From assembly GCA_021292165.1 (NCBI GenBank), contig CM037876.1, positions 288,401,938-288,465,937 of the forward strand: DNA of 64,000 nt. The letters run 5' to 3'. Each line of letters begins with the position of its first letter. Position 1 is the stretch's first letter. The stretch is from Shinisaurus crocodilurus (Eukaryota > Chordata > Lepidosauria > Squamata > Shinisauridae). The position numbers and the translations under genes were made by a program. This document shows positions 43,341 to 53,964 of the stretch, one piece after another. Under the pieces are notes generated by a model. The model was not told the DNA's origin. It did no database searches and saw only the letters and a list, made by a program, of their open reading frames with translations.

Positions 43341-43850
43341 CAGGGGTGGGGCCCTGTTTGTGGGTGGGTGGGTAGGTGGGCTGAATGACCCCTACTGAGC
43401 CCTCCATGAGTTGGATGATGTCTGGGGTTGAGACCACACTGCTGACATCATTCAGTCCCCGACTGAGGCACTGGCTGGAAAAACACTCCTCCAGCTGGTG
43501 CCTTGGTCAGGGACCTGGCTTCCCTGCATGTGGGCTTTCCTGGTGCTTCGGTTAGGTTGGCTGTGTCCACCTCAAGCCTTCCCATTAGGGAGGACATAGG
43601 GTGGGTGAGACTGGTAGGGAGAGAAATCCCTGCTGTTATCTCTGATTGGTGCTAAGGGGAGAGGCATGTGGGGTAATCCCCCCTGTTATCTACTGTCAAT
43701 GAGTGGAGATAACAGCAGGGAATCCCCTCTCTACTAGCCTTCAGAGGGAGGGGCTTCTGGGAGGGGGAGGAGCTTCACTTGAGGTCTTGTGTGCTGGATG
43801 GGCCAGCTCGGTGGGTCAAGTTTGGCCCACGGGATGGACTGCTGCTGTGC
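43340..43850. repeat. Unclassified repeat, inverted partner of 41660-42170
   Basis: TCAGGGGTGGGGCCC begins it. GATAACAGCAGGGAATCCCC and GGGATTCCCT-type motifs recur in both orientations. Family unknown. Confidence 0.35.
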
Positions 43851-43975
43851 TGACTGGCAGCAGCTCGCCAGGATTTCAGGCAGGGGTCTTTTCCAGTTCT
43901 ATCTGGTGATGCCAGGGATTGAATCTGGAACCTGCCTGCAAAGTGTGTGCTCTACTGCTAAGCTATTGTCTGATC
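43845..43975 (-). mobile_element. tRNA-derived SINE, 5' half
   Basis: The minus strand has ATAGCTTAGCAGTAGAGC (box A), AGGTTCCAGATTCAATCCC (box B) and GGCATCACCAGATAGAAC. It lacks the tail. Confidence 0.7.
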
Positions 43976-44169
43976 CAGCGAGGCTATTCTTATATTACGG
44001 CCATCAATGAATAACGAACCATAGCCAATCTTCACACCTCAGGGATTAGGGAGAAGGGCTTCCAGGTGAAAGGGTGTGGTTCCCAGCCAGAGTTGAGTCT
44101 CAGCAGCTGCAGTTTTAGACATTAACCACTGGCTATGACAATTGGGAAATGCCACTAATACAGCTAGGA

Positions 44170-44305
44170 CAGTGTTCTCCAACCTTGGGTCCCCAGATGT
44201 TTTTTGGCCTACAACTCCCAGCATGCCCCAGCCAGCATAGCTGGCTGGGGCATGCTGGGAGTTGTAGGCCAAAAACATCTGGGGACCTAAGGTTGGAGAA
44301 CACTG
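44170..44305. mobile_element. Palindromic hAT MITE, perfect TSD AGCTAGGA
   Basis: CAGTGTTCTCCAACCTTGGG and reverse complement, over 136 bp with almost no mismatch. AGCTAGGA flanks both sides (44162-44169, 44306-44313). The best preserved copy in the window. Confidence 0.95.
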
Positions 44306-44313
44306 AGCTAGGA

Positions 44314-44750
44314 GGATGCCGAGGTAATTTAGTTTTAAGAAGGACATAACAATGAGTAAGGCAGGGAAAGTATTCGATTACCCCCCCCCCAAAAAAAAAA
44401 CCCTCCCCCCACATCTGCAGATAATGAGAGGTCACTTCTTATTAGAATTGGTTTTCTATAGATTTATGCTTGCTGAAACCCTGAAACTCCCAAAAACAAA
44501 GCTAGCCCAAGGCAAGCCTAAGGCATGAAAAATTGAGTTCTTGCCAAATATTAACCCTTGTAGTTAAGTGAGAAGCAACTGTAAATATTAGCAGTGGAAG
44601 TGTTTGACGGGATTAACAATGGTAATACAGGTGTCTGGTAAAGACACATTCCTGGAAGGTCCTGGAGTGGCAGGTGGCAGCTTACCAGATAAAGCCTCCT
44701 TCCTCTCGGAGTCCTCCTCTGAGCCAGAGGACAGATTGAGACCGGAGAAC
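44314..44750. other. Unassigned sequence with a (C)n(A)n run
   Basis: The homopolymer run is at 44382-44401. Nothing else is recognised. Confidence 0.3.
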
Positions 44751-45035
44751 ATGACACCTGGGATCTGGGTAGGTAGATATGGGAGGCGCTGCTCCTTCGG
44801 GTAACCTGGGCCCAAGCTCGTTTAGAGCTTTAAAGGTCCAAACCACTTTATGGGGCCTGGAAATGAGCTGGCAGCCAGTACAGATGGCAAGGAACTGGCA
44901 TAGTGTGGACCATAGTGGCAATATGCCTGTAGGATATTGCGGTGTGCTGAGGGGAGGCTCTAGGTGGGCTGAGGCTGAGGCATGAGTGGATTGTACGGGG
45001 CCAACTAGTGGATTCAAAGCTCAAGCAAGATTTGA
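44751..45035 (+). mobile_element. L2-like LINE 3' UTR, sense
   Basis: AGCTTTAAAGGTCCAAACC, GGAAATGAGCTGGCAGCCAG and similar text typical of L2 3' UTRs. No coding remains. Confidence 0.45.
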
Positions 45036-45040
45036 ACCAG

Positions 45041-45210
45041 GCCTGTGGTTCACGCTGGCTCAGCTTGTCTGAGCGTGGAAAGCTAAGCAGGGTCAGGCCT
45101 GGTTATTACTTGGATGGGAGACCCCTCCTCTAGTTTCCTGCATTGAGCAGGGGGTTGGACTTGATAGCCTTGTAGGCTCCTTCCAACTCTATGATCTATG
45201 AAATCTATGA
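45041..45210 (+). mobile_element. 5S rRNA-derived SINE with CR1 tail (copy 6)
   Basis: The clearest plus-strand copy: GGCCTGTGGTTCACGCTGG, GCGTGGAAAGCTAAGCAGGG, TTACTTGGATGGGAGACC, CCTCCTCTAGTTTCCTGC, AGCAGGGGGTTGGACTTG, CTCCTTCCAACTCTATG and an AATCTATGA tail. Confidence 0.93.
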
Positions 45211-45835
45211 CTTGCTGACTCACAGTTCATCTTCTTAGCCATGGTAGTATAACCGCTCTCGGACAGAATTTTTTCTTTTCACATTATTACATGCTTCACT
45301 TCTGCTGGCCTTACAGGGACTGTGGGAATCTCCCAGCTGATCCCTGTTCGTGTTAGCCTGCTAGCAGAATCAGCATGGATGGTACGTTCTAATAAAGTGA
45401 CTGTTACTACCTTTGCTCCACAACCTGCTGCTCTCCTCATTCCATTGTTGATGATCTGAGAGTGATCGCAAGTGGCAAGGTTAATCCCTGCTGTACCTAA
45501 TTATTCCGAAAACATTCTAGCAATGAGGCCCAGATGCTACTGAAGGCATTGTTTTGTGCTCTCTTATTACATGCTTCCCGCTTCCCATAGCAATGAGAAG
45601 TTCCAGGGGCAGCACTGTCTCATTTAGTTTTTTCCTATGGATGAGAGGGAAAGCTCTGGAGACGTTACGGTGTCTTTGCAATCTTTGCTTTATTTACAAA
45701 TATATAAGCAGAATGTAAGGAAGGCAAACAAACATTTTTACAAGTAGGCAGCATATCTCCAGAGAGCAACTTGTGTAGTTCCTGCCAAGACTGCTCTCCC
45801 AGCTCTAGCGAACTATAGCCAGAAATATTCAGTTT
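45211..45835. other. Unassigned sequence
   Basis: Nothing recognised. Confidence 0.3.
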
Positions 45836-45837
45836 TC

Positions 45838-46960
45838 ATAAGAACCGAAGAAGAGCCATGCTGATTCATACCAAAGGTCCATCTAGTTCAGCATTCTGTT
45901 CACACAGTGGCCAACCAACTATCCATGGGAAACCCACAGGCAGGACATGAGTGCAACAGCACCTTCCCGCCCATGCTCCTCAGCAACTGGTGTACATAGG
46001 CATACTGCCTCTGATACTGGGGGTAGCTTATAGCCTATCAGGACTAGTAACCATTGATAGCCTTCTCCTCCATGAATTTGTCCAATCCCTTTTTAAAGTC
46101 TTCCATATTGGTGGCCACTGCCATATCCTGGGAAAGTGAATTCCATAGTTTAACTGTGCACTGTGTGAAGAAGTCCTTCCTTTTATCTGTCCTGAATCAC
46201 CTGCCAATCAGCTTCATGGGATGACACCAGGTTCTAGTATTAGGAGGCAGGCAGAAAGATGTCTCCCTATCCACGTTCTCCACACCATGCATAGTTTGGT
46301 ACACCTCTATCATGTCTCCCCTTACTCACCTTTTTTCCAAGCTAAACAATCCCAGCTGTTGTAACCTTTCCTCTCGGAGAGTTGCTCCAGCCCTTGATCA
46401 TTTTAGTTGCCTTTTCCTGCACTTTTTCCAACTCTACAATGTCCTTTTATAGGTGTGGTGACCAGGTGCGCTACCAGACCAGTACGCAGTCTTCTAAGCA
46501 TGATCGCACCATAGATTTGTATAAGAGTAGTATGATCTTGGCAGTTCTATTTTCAATTCCTTTCCTACTTATGCCTAACATGGAATTTGCCTTTTTCACA
46601 GCAGCCACACACTGGGTCAATGTTTTCATTGAGCTGTCCACCACAACCCCAAGATCTCTTTTTTGGGCAGTCACTGCTAGCTTAGATCCTGTCAGGTTAT
46701 AATTGAAATTGGGATTTTTTTGCCCCAGCGTGCATCAATTTACACTTGCTTACACTGAACCGCACTTGCCATTTTGATGCCCATTCTCCCAGTTTGGAGA
46801 GATCCTTTTGGAGCTCTTTGCAATCCCATTTTTAAAACCACCCTTAATAATTTGGTGCCACCAGCAAACTTGGCCACTTCACTGCTCACTCTTAATTCCA
46901 GATAATTTATGAATAAGTTGAAAAGCATTGGTCCCAATGCTCCAAACTGGGAGAATAGGC
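45838..46960 (-). mobile_element. CR1-group LINE (TTCTTATG subfamily), antisense, 1.1 kb
   Basis: From the 3' end (TAAGAACCGAAGAAGAGCC) through VNxxMED-type C-terminus to RT-thumb text: the minus strand reads RDLGVVVDSSMKTLTQCVAA and NKANSMLGISRKGIENRTAK-like segments. It is broken by many frameshifts. Confidence 0.88.
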
Positions 46961-46973
46961 ATAGGATAGGAGT

Positions 46974-47140
46974 TCATAGGATCATAGAGTTGGAAGGGGC
47001 CTACAAGGCCATCGAGTCCAACCCCCTGCTCAGTGCAGGAAACTAGAGGAGGGGTCTCCCATCCAAGTAACAACCAGGCCTGACCCTGCTTAGCTTTCCA
47101 CACTCAGACAAGCTGAGCCAGCGTGAGCCACAGGCCTGTT
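46974..47140 (-). mobile_element. 5S rRNA-derived SINE with CR1 tail (copy 7)
   Basis: Complete minus-strand copy between two oppositely oriented CR1 pieces. The tail is short (TCATAGGATCATAGAG complement). Confidence 0.92.
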
Positions 47141-47149
47141 CTTATCAAC

Positions 47150-47291
47150 ATGGCAAATGCGGTTCAGTGTAAGCAAATGTAAAGTGATGTGTGTTGGGGC
47201 AAAAAATCCCAATTTCAAGTATAACCTGATAGGATCTGAGCTAGCAGTGACTGACCAAGAAAGAGATCTTGGGGTTGTGGTGGACAGCTTT
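47150..47291 (+). mobile_element. CR1 fragment in the opposite orientation to 45838-46960
   Basis: TTCAGTGTAAGCAAATGTAAAG to CTTGGGGTTGTGGTGGACAG. The same interval is also present antisense at about 46640-46760, so it is duplicated and inverted. It lacks a CR1 3' end. Confidence 0.8.
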
Positions 47292-48520
47292 TTCTCTCTG
47301 CTTCCTCCCCTCAAATGGAGTGGTGTCACCCCCACAAAATTCTGAGGGGTATCTCATTCAAAACATTCAAAATACTCCCCTGCTATCAGGAGACTATCTC
47401 CTAATGATTAGCACCCATTGATGAAACATCAGCTGACCATCCAGGGCTATTAACCATATGCCTAACAAAGGAATGGTCAGCAAATAGGGAAACAATATCA
47501 AAGAAGCTGTCCTTAAAAAAAAAAAAAAAATCAACCCTCTGCTTTCTTGCCAGGCCACCTTGCTCAGCTAGCCATGTGTAGATTTCTGGAGGAGTTACAA
47601 TGCTAGCTCTATGGATAGGGATGTATGGGGAATGCTATTACTGGCATTGAACTGAACTGGGCAACTTCTACTAGAGCGGAGCTGAATTTTTTTTTACCAG
47701 ACTTTTATTTTACAAGAATTTTTTTTACAATACTCAAAAAAAATCTGAGATTTTGTTTCACCCCCTAGAAAAAGAAGGCAATTTTGTCGATTTTTCTCCC
47801 AATATTCTTCACCATTTTTTCCCCACGGCAACCACCACTTCCCCCTGAAAATGTCCTGGAACAATGCTAGAGCTGGAGCATTGTTTGTGAAGGATGCAAA
47901 ATGGGGGCCAGGCTGCCAACATAGTTGATGCCGTTGCTGTGACACTTGTGGAGGAAAACCCTTAGGAAAAAAAGAAAGAGACTGTGCTATGACCACTGGT
48001 TATGGAGAGCCCCACCGCTAAGAAACTGTTTGGGACCTTCTCTCTCTAGAGAAACTTGGTGGAATGTTTTCCCCAATTTCTCTGCCCAAAAATAAGGTGG
48101 AGAATTTGGAGGATATTTCTGCACAGCTCTGGCATCTGCAAATCAAGAAGACTTGGGGTATCAGAGTGAAGGAGTGCACAGCAGATCTTCTGTATCCGGG
48201 ACAAAGCAGAAATTACGTGCTCATATTTCTCTCTCTCTTTTACTATGGAGTAAAATTGAGTTATTCTAGAGTAAAATCTGGATTGGGTCCCTAGTGTGTA
48301 GGCTAGGGAGGTTTTCACCTCTCCCCAACACACACACTGTGGTTCCAGTCATGCCTGCAATATATATTGCCAAATAGTGATAAAGTTTGCTTAAATGGAA
48401 CAGTATTTGGCAATGTAAATTGCAGGTGTGGGGGGCTGCAGTCTGGATCAGGAGCAAAAGGGGGGGAAGGGTTAGAGGCCCTCTACACCCAAGCTAGGGT
48501 TCCAGTCTGATCAGGAATAG

Positions 48521-48573
<53 letters not shown>

Positions 48574-49305
48574 TCTGCTCAGGGTGTGCAGTTGGCTCTG
48601 CAGGTGAAGTAACACAGTTTTGTTCACTTGCACATTCCGTTCTTTTGTTCTGTTCTTTTTTGCTGTAAAATATCATGCGAGGCTTAGATGCCAGTGTAAT
48701 TCAGAACTGAGCTGGTAACTTTTAATTCTAAGCATGCTTAAGCTGCAGCCTCCAGAGCACCAGAGTTTTGTCAGAGTGACACTGTTTCTCCAGGCAGCAT
48801 TTACAAGCCTCACTCTCATGAATAAAGGTCACCATTATGTACAGAAAATAGATGAATGGTGTAAGATGGGCAAGGGATCTGGGTTTATTTGGCTACAAAA
48901 ATGCAGAGTGGAAGAACACTGATGGACTAACGCTCTGCCTCCAGCAGGGAAAGCCCTTTTCAGTTTCACAGCTCAGGCTGAGTGGCAGGGCAGCATGCTT
49001 GAGAAGTGTCCTGGGAAATATCTCAGAATGCTTTTGAATGGCTGCCTTTAGCCCGAAAGTTACAAATATTTATAGTGCAATCTAATGTGGCTGCCTGTGT
49101 AACCCTCCAAACACGGAGGATTACGGACATCCAATGGAGGGTGGAAGGAGTACAGAAGCAGAGGTTCCGACCTCAGAGCCGCAGACAGTGTTGCTCTTTC
49201 CACGCTGGCTGCGAGGGTGGAGGGAGGGAGCTTCAAGGTCAGAGTCCCAGCTGGGACACCAACCTCTCCTATGGCCAGCTAGACTCTGGTCTAGTGGCCA
49301 TCGGA
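47292..49305. other. Unassigned sequence with a (TAA)n tract
   Basis: Only homopolymers (47515-47530) and the tract at 48523-48571 stand out. Confidence 0.35.
48523..48571 (+). repeat. (ATA)n microsatellite
   Basis: About 16 ATA units; the minus strand gives a poly-Tyr frame that is not a gene. Confidence 0.95.
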
Positions 49306-49670
49306 TTGCACCCTTAATTAATTAATTAATTAATTATATGTGTATACCACTTGATATAACAGAAACTCTAGGCACTTTACATGCCAAAGTAAAAATCAGT
49401 ATTAAAATACTCAATTAATAAACAATTGCAGTCAAAACAGAGAAAAAAACAAGTAAGAAAACAGAAACAATAAACAAACAAAACAATGTAAAGAAACAGC
49501 GATAGAAAACAATCAAATGGCGTGGCATCATCATGATAATCAATTACAAGCCAGGGAAAGCTTGCATAAATGTGTACATTTTCAGGAGGCATTTCAAACA
49601 CACACCACATTTACAGCCTCCCAAACGGCAGGGGGGAGGGTGTTCCAGAGGGTGTGTGTCACTACTGAGG
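49306..49670 (-). mobile_element. LINE 3' UTR, L2-like, antisense
   Basis: (TTAA)n tail, TATACCACTTGATATAAC, then a long A-rich stretch and GTTCCAGAGGGTGTGTGTC near its end. Tentative. Confidence 0.4.
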
Positions 49671-49716
49671 AGATCTGCTTTTGAGATGTCACACCGTTAC
49701 ATTCCTTTGGTCATAG

Positions 49717-49719
<3 letters not shown>

Positions 49720-49766
<47 letters not shown>

Positions 49767-49768
49767 GG
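49720..49768 (+). repeat. (TC)n(AC)n microsatellite
   Basis: A (TC)n run passes directly into (AC)n. Confidence 0.95.
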
Positions 49769-49904
49769 GTCGCAGAGCAAACACAAATCAATTAAGCAGT
49801 ATGAGTGACAGATTAAAACAGCAGCAGGACCGCACTAGTTCCTAACAGGCAAAGTTGGATTAAACATTAGGTTCAGGCTGGATTTATTTATTTATGTATT
49901 ACAC

Positions 49905-50150
49905 GTACGTCCTCTAGCCGGATCGTCACCTTGAAGTGGTGAGTGGGCTTGCGTGTTCCGATGAACCCTGTGAGCAATGCTGTCGGGAGCTATATACTCC
50001 CAGTAGGGTTACCCATGGCGGTAAGGTCCGGGGAGAGGAACCAGACAAAGAACGATCCAAAACAAAAAGTCCTCAATGGCAGAACAGGCGGAAGATAATT
50101 TAAACCTAAATTACAACGGCTGTGAAGGCGGATGAAGGCTGCAGCAGAGA
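49905..50150 (+). repeat. Unclassified LINE-like segment sharing a block with 3295-3343
   Basis: CCTTGAAGTGGTGAGTGGGC, GAGCAATGCTGTCGGGAGC and GGGTTACCCATGGCGG precede the shared GGCTGTGAAGGCGGATGAAG block. The text looks like a non-LTR 5' region, but I cannot name it. Confidence 0.35.
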
Positions 50151-50568
50151 ATGGTTTTCCAATCGTCAGGGTAACCGTGCCATTGGATCATTGCCGTCCT
50201 CTGTCAAGTTTGTGTGGTGATTCGTTGTGCACCGATCTCCCCACAGAAAACAGCTTCACGCACAGGCGTCTTCCAACCCAACCCAACCAACCCAACCCAA
50301 CCAAGCATTTAGCCTTAGCATTTGGCCTGCCTTCCCCCATTGGCCAGCACTGGGCAGTGTGCACGGAAGATTGTTCACTTAGTCCCACCTCCACTCCCTG
50401 CCCCGCAACCCCACCCCTTCCACAGGCTCTACATGGCAGCAGGCCAAGAAGAGTCATTGTGGATACTGTCCATTTTGGAGCATTTTGTTCCATCTTCAGC
50501 TGAATTTAGCTGTCCATTTCACTACCTCTCCTAATGTAGAGTGAAGAAGTGGAACTCACTCCTGCCTC
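50151..50568. other. Unassigned sequence
   Basis: A CCCAACCAACCCAACC run lies at 50278-50303. No gene. Confidence 0.3.
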
Positions 50569-51425
50569 CGTAGAACATAAGAAGAGCCCCGCTGGATCAG
50601 GCTGAAGACCCTATGTAGTCCAGCATTCTGTTCCCACAGTGGCTGGCCCATGGGAAACCTCCAAGTAGGACAGGGGTCCTCAAACTTTTTAAACAGGGGG
50701 GGCCAGTTCATTGTCCCTCAGACTGTTGGGGGGGGCGGACTATAGTTTGAAAAAAATATGAACGAATGGATCAAGTAAAAAAAAAGGACCGGGGTCCTTT
50801 TTTTTAAATTACTTGATTAAATGGAAAGTTATTATAAATTAATTATAAATTAATTTGCTGTCTAAAATTGAAATACATTAAACTTTAAAAAGGTATAGAA
50901 AGGCTTGATTTGCACACTGCACATATCTTATTTGTAGTGCAAAAAAACAGGAAAAAACAATACAATATTTAAAATGAAGAACAATTTTAATCAACATAAG
51001 CTTATTAGTATTTCAATGGGAAGTATGGGCCTGCTTTTGGCTAATGAGATGGTCAATGTCCGGTTCCATATTTGTCACTGCTAGTCGTAACAAGTGATGC
51101 AAGTGTGCATCAGTTAGTCTGGATCTGGTTGGAGATCCAACCAACTTCTGAGTAATACTCAGAAGAAAGCCCTGCTGAACTCCACGGGGCTTACTAGACA
51201 GCAGGGGCAGGAAACTATATAGAGAGGGGGCAGTGAGATGCCTCCCACCTCTCTATGCCCCCATAACTCTCTCCCCAACCCAAATGAGAGCTTTCCAGTT
51301 GCCCCAACAGGCCCAGTCTTTGCACTTCAACCATTCGCTGCCGCCCCCCACCGAGCCACCTTCAAGCAGCCTGCCTTGGGGAAGCTGTAACCATATAGCA
51401 CAATAATTTGGGAGCAAACCAATAT

Positions 51426-51428
<3 letters not shown>

Positions 51429-51466
<38 letters not shown>
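51429..51466 (+). repeat. (GA)n microsatellite
   Basis: Inside the hAT element at 50671-52072. Confidence 0.95.
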
Positions 51467-51470
<4 letters not shown>

Positions 51471-51599
51471 AAGGGCTAAGGATACTGCTGATTATTAGGA
51501 GCAAAACTTTCACTCCACATAAATTACGTTACGTGTGGGGGGCGACTCTTGAAGCTCAGAACCCTCCTATGCCCCCACCTCTCTCTATTAGATTGAGCC

Positions 51600-52000
51600 C
51601 CGCTGCTGGTTCAGCCGCCCCTCCTCCCCTTACTGATGCAGGGCGGCGGGTGGCCCGTGCCCCGCTGCCGGCTCAGCCTCCCCTTACCCTGCAGGGAGGC
51701 AGGCGTGCGTGCGGGTAGCCTGTGCCCCGCCGCCGACTCAGCCACAACTCCTCCCCTCCCCCTCCCTGCAGGAGACGCAGGGCGGCGGGCAGGCAGGCGC
51801 CCCGCGCCCCACTGCCAGTTCAGCTGTGCCTCCTCCCCTTACCAACGCAGGGCGGCGGGTGGGCAGGCGGGCGGCCCGCACCCCGTCACTGGCTCAGCCT
51901 CCCCTTACCCCACAGGGAGGCAGGCGGGCGGGTGGGTGGCCTGTGCCCTGCCGCAGGCCCAGCCGCCCCTCCTCCCCTTCCCCCGCAGGGAGCCCCTAGA
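51600..52000 (+). repeat. GC-rich minisatellite inside a hAT element
   Basis: Units of roughly 90-110 bp repeat GCCCCGCTGCCGGCTCAGCC, CTCCCCTTAC and GCAGGGCGGCGGG four to five times with variation. Long frames in three phases are by-products. Confidence 0.85.
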
Positions 52001-52275
52001 TCGGCTGCCAGGTCAGATGAAAAGACCCGGTGGACCGGATGTGTCCCGCGGACCGTAGCTTGAGGGCCCCTGAAGTAGGATATGAGGGTAATGGCACCTT
52101 CCTGCTCATGTTCCCTAGCAGCTGGTATTCAGGGGCATACTGAACACTCTGATACTGGAGGGGATGTATAGCCAGCCATCATGACTAGTAGCCGTTGATA
52201 CTTATCCTCCGCAAATTTGTCTAATCCCCTTTTAAAGCTGTCCAAGTTAGTTGCCATCACAACATATTTTATTGT

Positions 52276-52557
52276 GTGTGCCTTGTATTCTGTTCTCATC
52301 TCCTTCAGCACCACAGGGTCACTCGTGTGTTCTTTTAACCAGTGCAGAGCTGAAAATTATCCGTGGAGACTTTGGCTCAAATCTGGGTGTTCGTGTGTGA
52401 AAATTCATCCTAGAAACTAGGTTTGAAGTGTCTATGTATGAATATTTTTGAAAGATTTATACAGGGCGGATTTACCATTAGTGTTGGGGGATCAGTGGGA
52501 TCTCTCTCTCTTTCCATGAATATCTCAACCTCTCGCATATCTCAACCACTGGCATTG
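52276..52557. other. Unassigned sequence
   Basis: Nothing recognised. Confidence 0.3.
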
Positions 52558-52803
52558 AGAGCCAGTGTGGCGTAATGGTTAGAGTGTTGGACAGGGATTG
52601 GGAAGATCTGGTTTCTCGTCCCTGCTCAGCCATGAAGCTCACTGGGTGCCTTTGGGCCAGTCACTGACTCTCAGCTTAACCTACCTCAGAGGGTTGTTGT
52701 GAGAATAAAATGGAGAGGAGGAGGAGGGGGGGAGGAGTATGTAAGCTGCTTCGGGTGCCTTGCAGGAAAAAAGGTGGGATATAAATATAATAAATAAATA
52801 AAT
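52558..52803 (+). mobile_element. MIR-like CORE-SINE, full length
   Basis: GAGCCAGTGTGGCGTAATGG head, GCCTTTGGGCCAGTCACTG core, CTACCTCAGAGGGTTGTTG, GGAAAAAAGGTGGGATAT and an AATAAATAAATA tail. Confidence 0.9.
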
Positions 52804-52809
52804 AATAAC

Positions 52810-53270
52810 AATGATAATGAAGCTCCTCTTTGTGGCTGGCAGTTGCCATTTTTCAAACAGGAGGCCCAAGACACAGCATTGTTCTAGGGCATTTTGGGAA
52901 AAAATGGTGCCAACTGGAGCTCCACCGACACAAGATCCCTCTGCCCCATTTGAGGCATGTCCCCCTTGCACTGCAGCCCCTCACGACACAGCCCGCAGTG
53001 TTCAGGGCCACCACCCTGACCCTCTGAGAGGGCTTTCAGGGGGCACTGGAGACTGCAGCGAGAGGCGGGGAAGAGAAACAATGTCATACCATCCAGTAAC
53101 AAAGAATTTTCGGTGCAGAGAAAGTTTAATATCATGAAAAATAAAAACCCAAAATAAACAGAATATCAAGAACAGATTATTATTATTATTTTTAAAAGCA
53201 TCAGAATAAAATTGTAAATAACACTAGAAACAAAGAAAACAGTAGTGCCAAATGTCTTTTCTTTTTAATG
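52810..53270. other. Unassigned sequence
   Basis: Nothing recognised. Confidence 0.3.
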
Positions 53271-53278
53271 CACTAACA

Positions 53279-53412
53279 ACCTTCCCCAATGTGGTGCCCT
53301 CCAGATGTTTTCTACAACAACTCCTGTCATCTCTGGCCATTGGCCCTACCTGTTGGGGCTGATGGGAGTTGCAGTCCAAAACATCTGGTAGACACTACGT
53401 TGCAAAAGGCTG
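53279..53412. mobile_element. Palindromic hAT MITE, 'CCAGATGTTTTGGAC' family
   Basis: CCTTCCCCAATGTGGTGCCC to GTTGCAAAAGGCTG. The flanks CACTAACA and CACTAAAA match at 7 of 8. Confidence 0.82.
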
Positions 53413-53429
53413 CACTAAAACATATTTTC

Positions 53430-53570
53430 AAAATGGAAAAGCCTGGGAATTTTTTTTTAAAAAGGTCTTTATCTGGTACTTAAAAGGGCACAATATATGC
53501 ACCAGGCAAGCCCTCTCTGGGGAGGGCATTCCACAACCGGGGCACCAGATGCATCTGCATTTACCCCATC
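53430..53570 (-). mobile_element. L2-like LINE 3' UTR, antisense
   Basis: AAAAAGGTCTTTATCTGGTA and GGGCATTCCACAACCGGGGC parallel 10618-10720. Confidence 0.45.
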
Positions 53571-53960
53571 ACTGAACACAGACATATGATAGGGTGGTCA
53601 CTTATGAATCACCAAAAAAGAGGAAATGTACCATCCCTCCAGAAAGAGGACAAAAAGAGGACCCTAATTTGAATAACAATTGAATATGGTAATTGATCTG
53701 TCTGTCTATCTATCTATCTATCTAATTGCAAATTTATAAATGAATATTATAGTTTATTATAGTACACCTTCCACCATAGTGTAGAAGATTGTGACCAGGT
53801 GACCTGTACACCTTGCTCAGTCTGTTGCCCAGGTGCTGTTGAGCAACTTCAAGACCCAGCTCTTCCTTTTGATGGTTCTATATCTTTAAACTGGACATGG
53901 GCTTCAACTAGAGGATACCTTCAAAACAGGGGACAGTCTTCTGTAAAAGAGGACACATGA
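53571..53960. other. Unassigned, with (TCTA)n
   Basis: (TCTA)n at 53699-53724. A faint hAT-like 'GGTGGTCACTTATGAATCACC' motif at 53592 is not resolved. Confidence 0.35.
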
Positions 53961-53964
53961 CCAC

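Larger units (their letters stand above)
50671..52072. mobile_element. hAT transposon (Charlie-like ends), perfect TSD AAGTAGGA
   Basis: CAGGGGTCCTCAAACTTTTT at the left and GTAGCTTGAGGGCCCCTG at the right. AAGTAGGA flanks both sides (50663-50670 and 52073-52080). The first 330 bp (TTGCACACTGCACATATC, CAATATTTAAAATGAAGAAC) resemble, from memory, a Charlie-type hAT seen in mammals and reptiles. The right part is replaced by GC-rich tandem repeats. No transposase. Confidence 0.93.
50570..52275 (-). mobile_element. CR1-group LINE 3' end split by a hAT element
   Basis: CATAAGAAGAGCCCCGCTGG to CCTCCAAGTAGGA (50570-50670), then AAGTAGGATATGAGGGTAATGG onward (52073-52275). Removing the insert and one AAGTAGGA restores the LINE. 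Confidence 0.88.

Noticed and set aside
45041..45210. Functional 5S rRNA gene
   Set aside because: The 5' part of 5S is changed, the 3' end is replaced by a CR1 tail, and copies are dispersed rather than in tandem.
48494..48676. Poly-tyrosine protein
   Set aside because: It is an (ATA)n microsatellite.
51533..52063. Pro/Arg-rich frames in three phases
   Set aside because: They are by-products of the GC-rich minisatellite.
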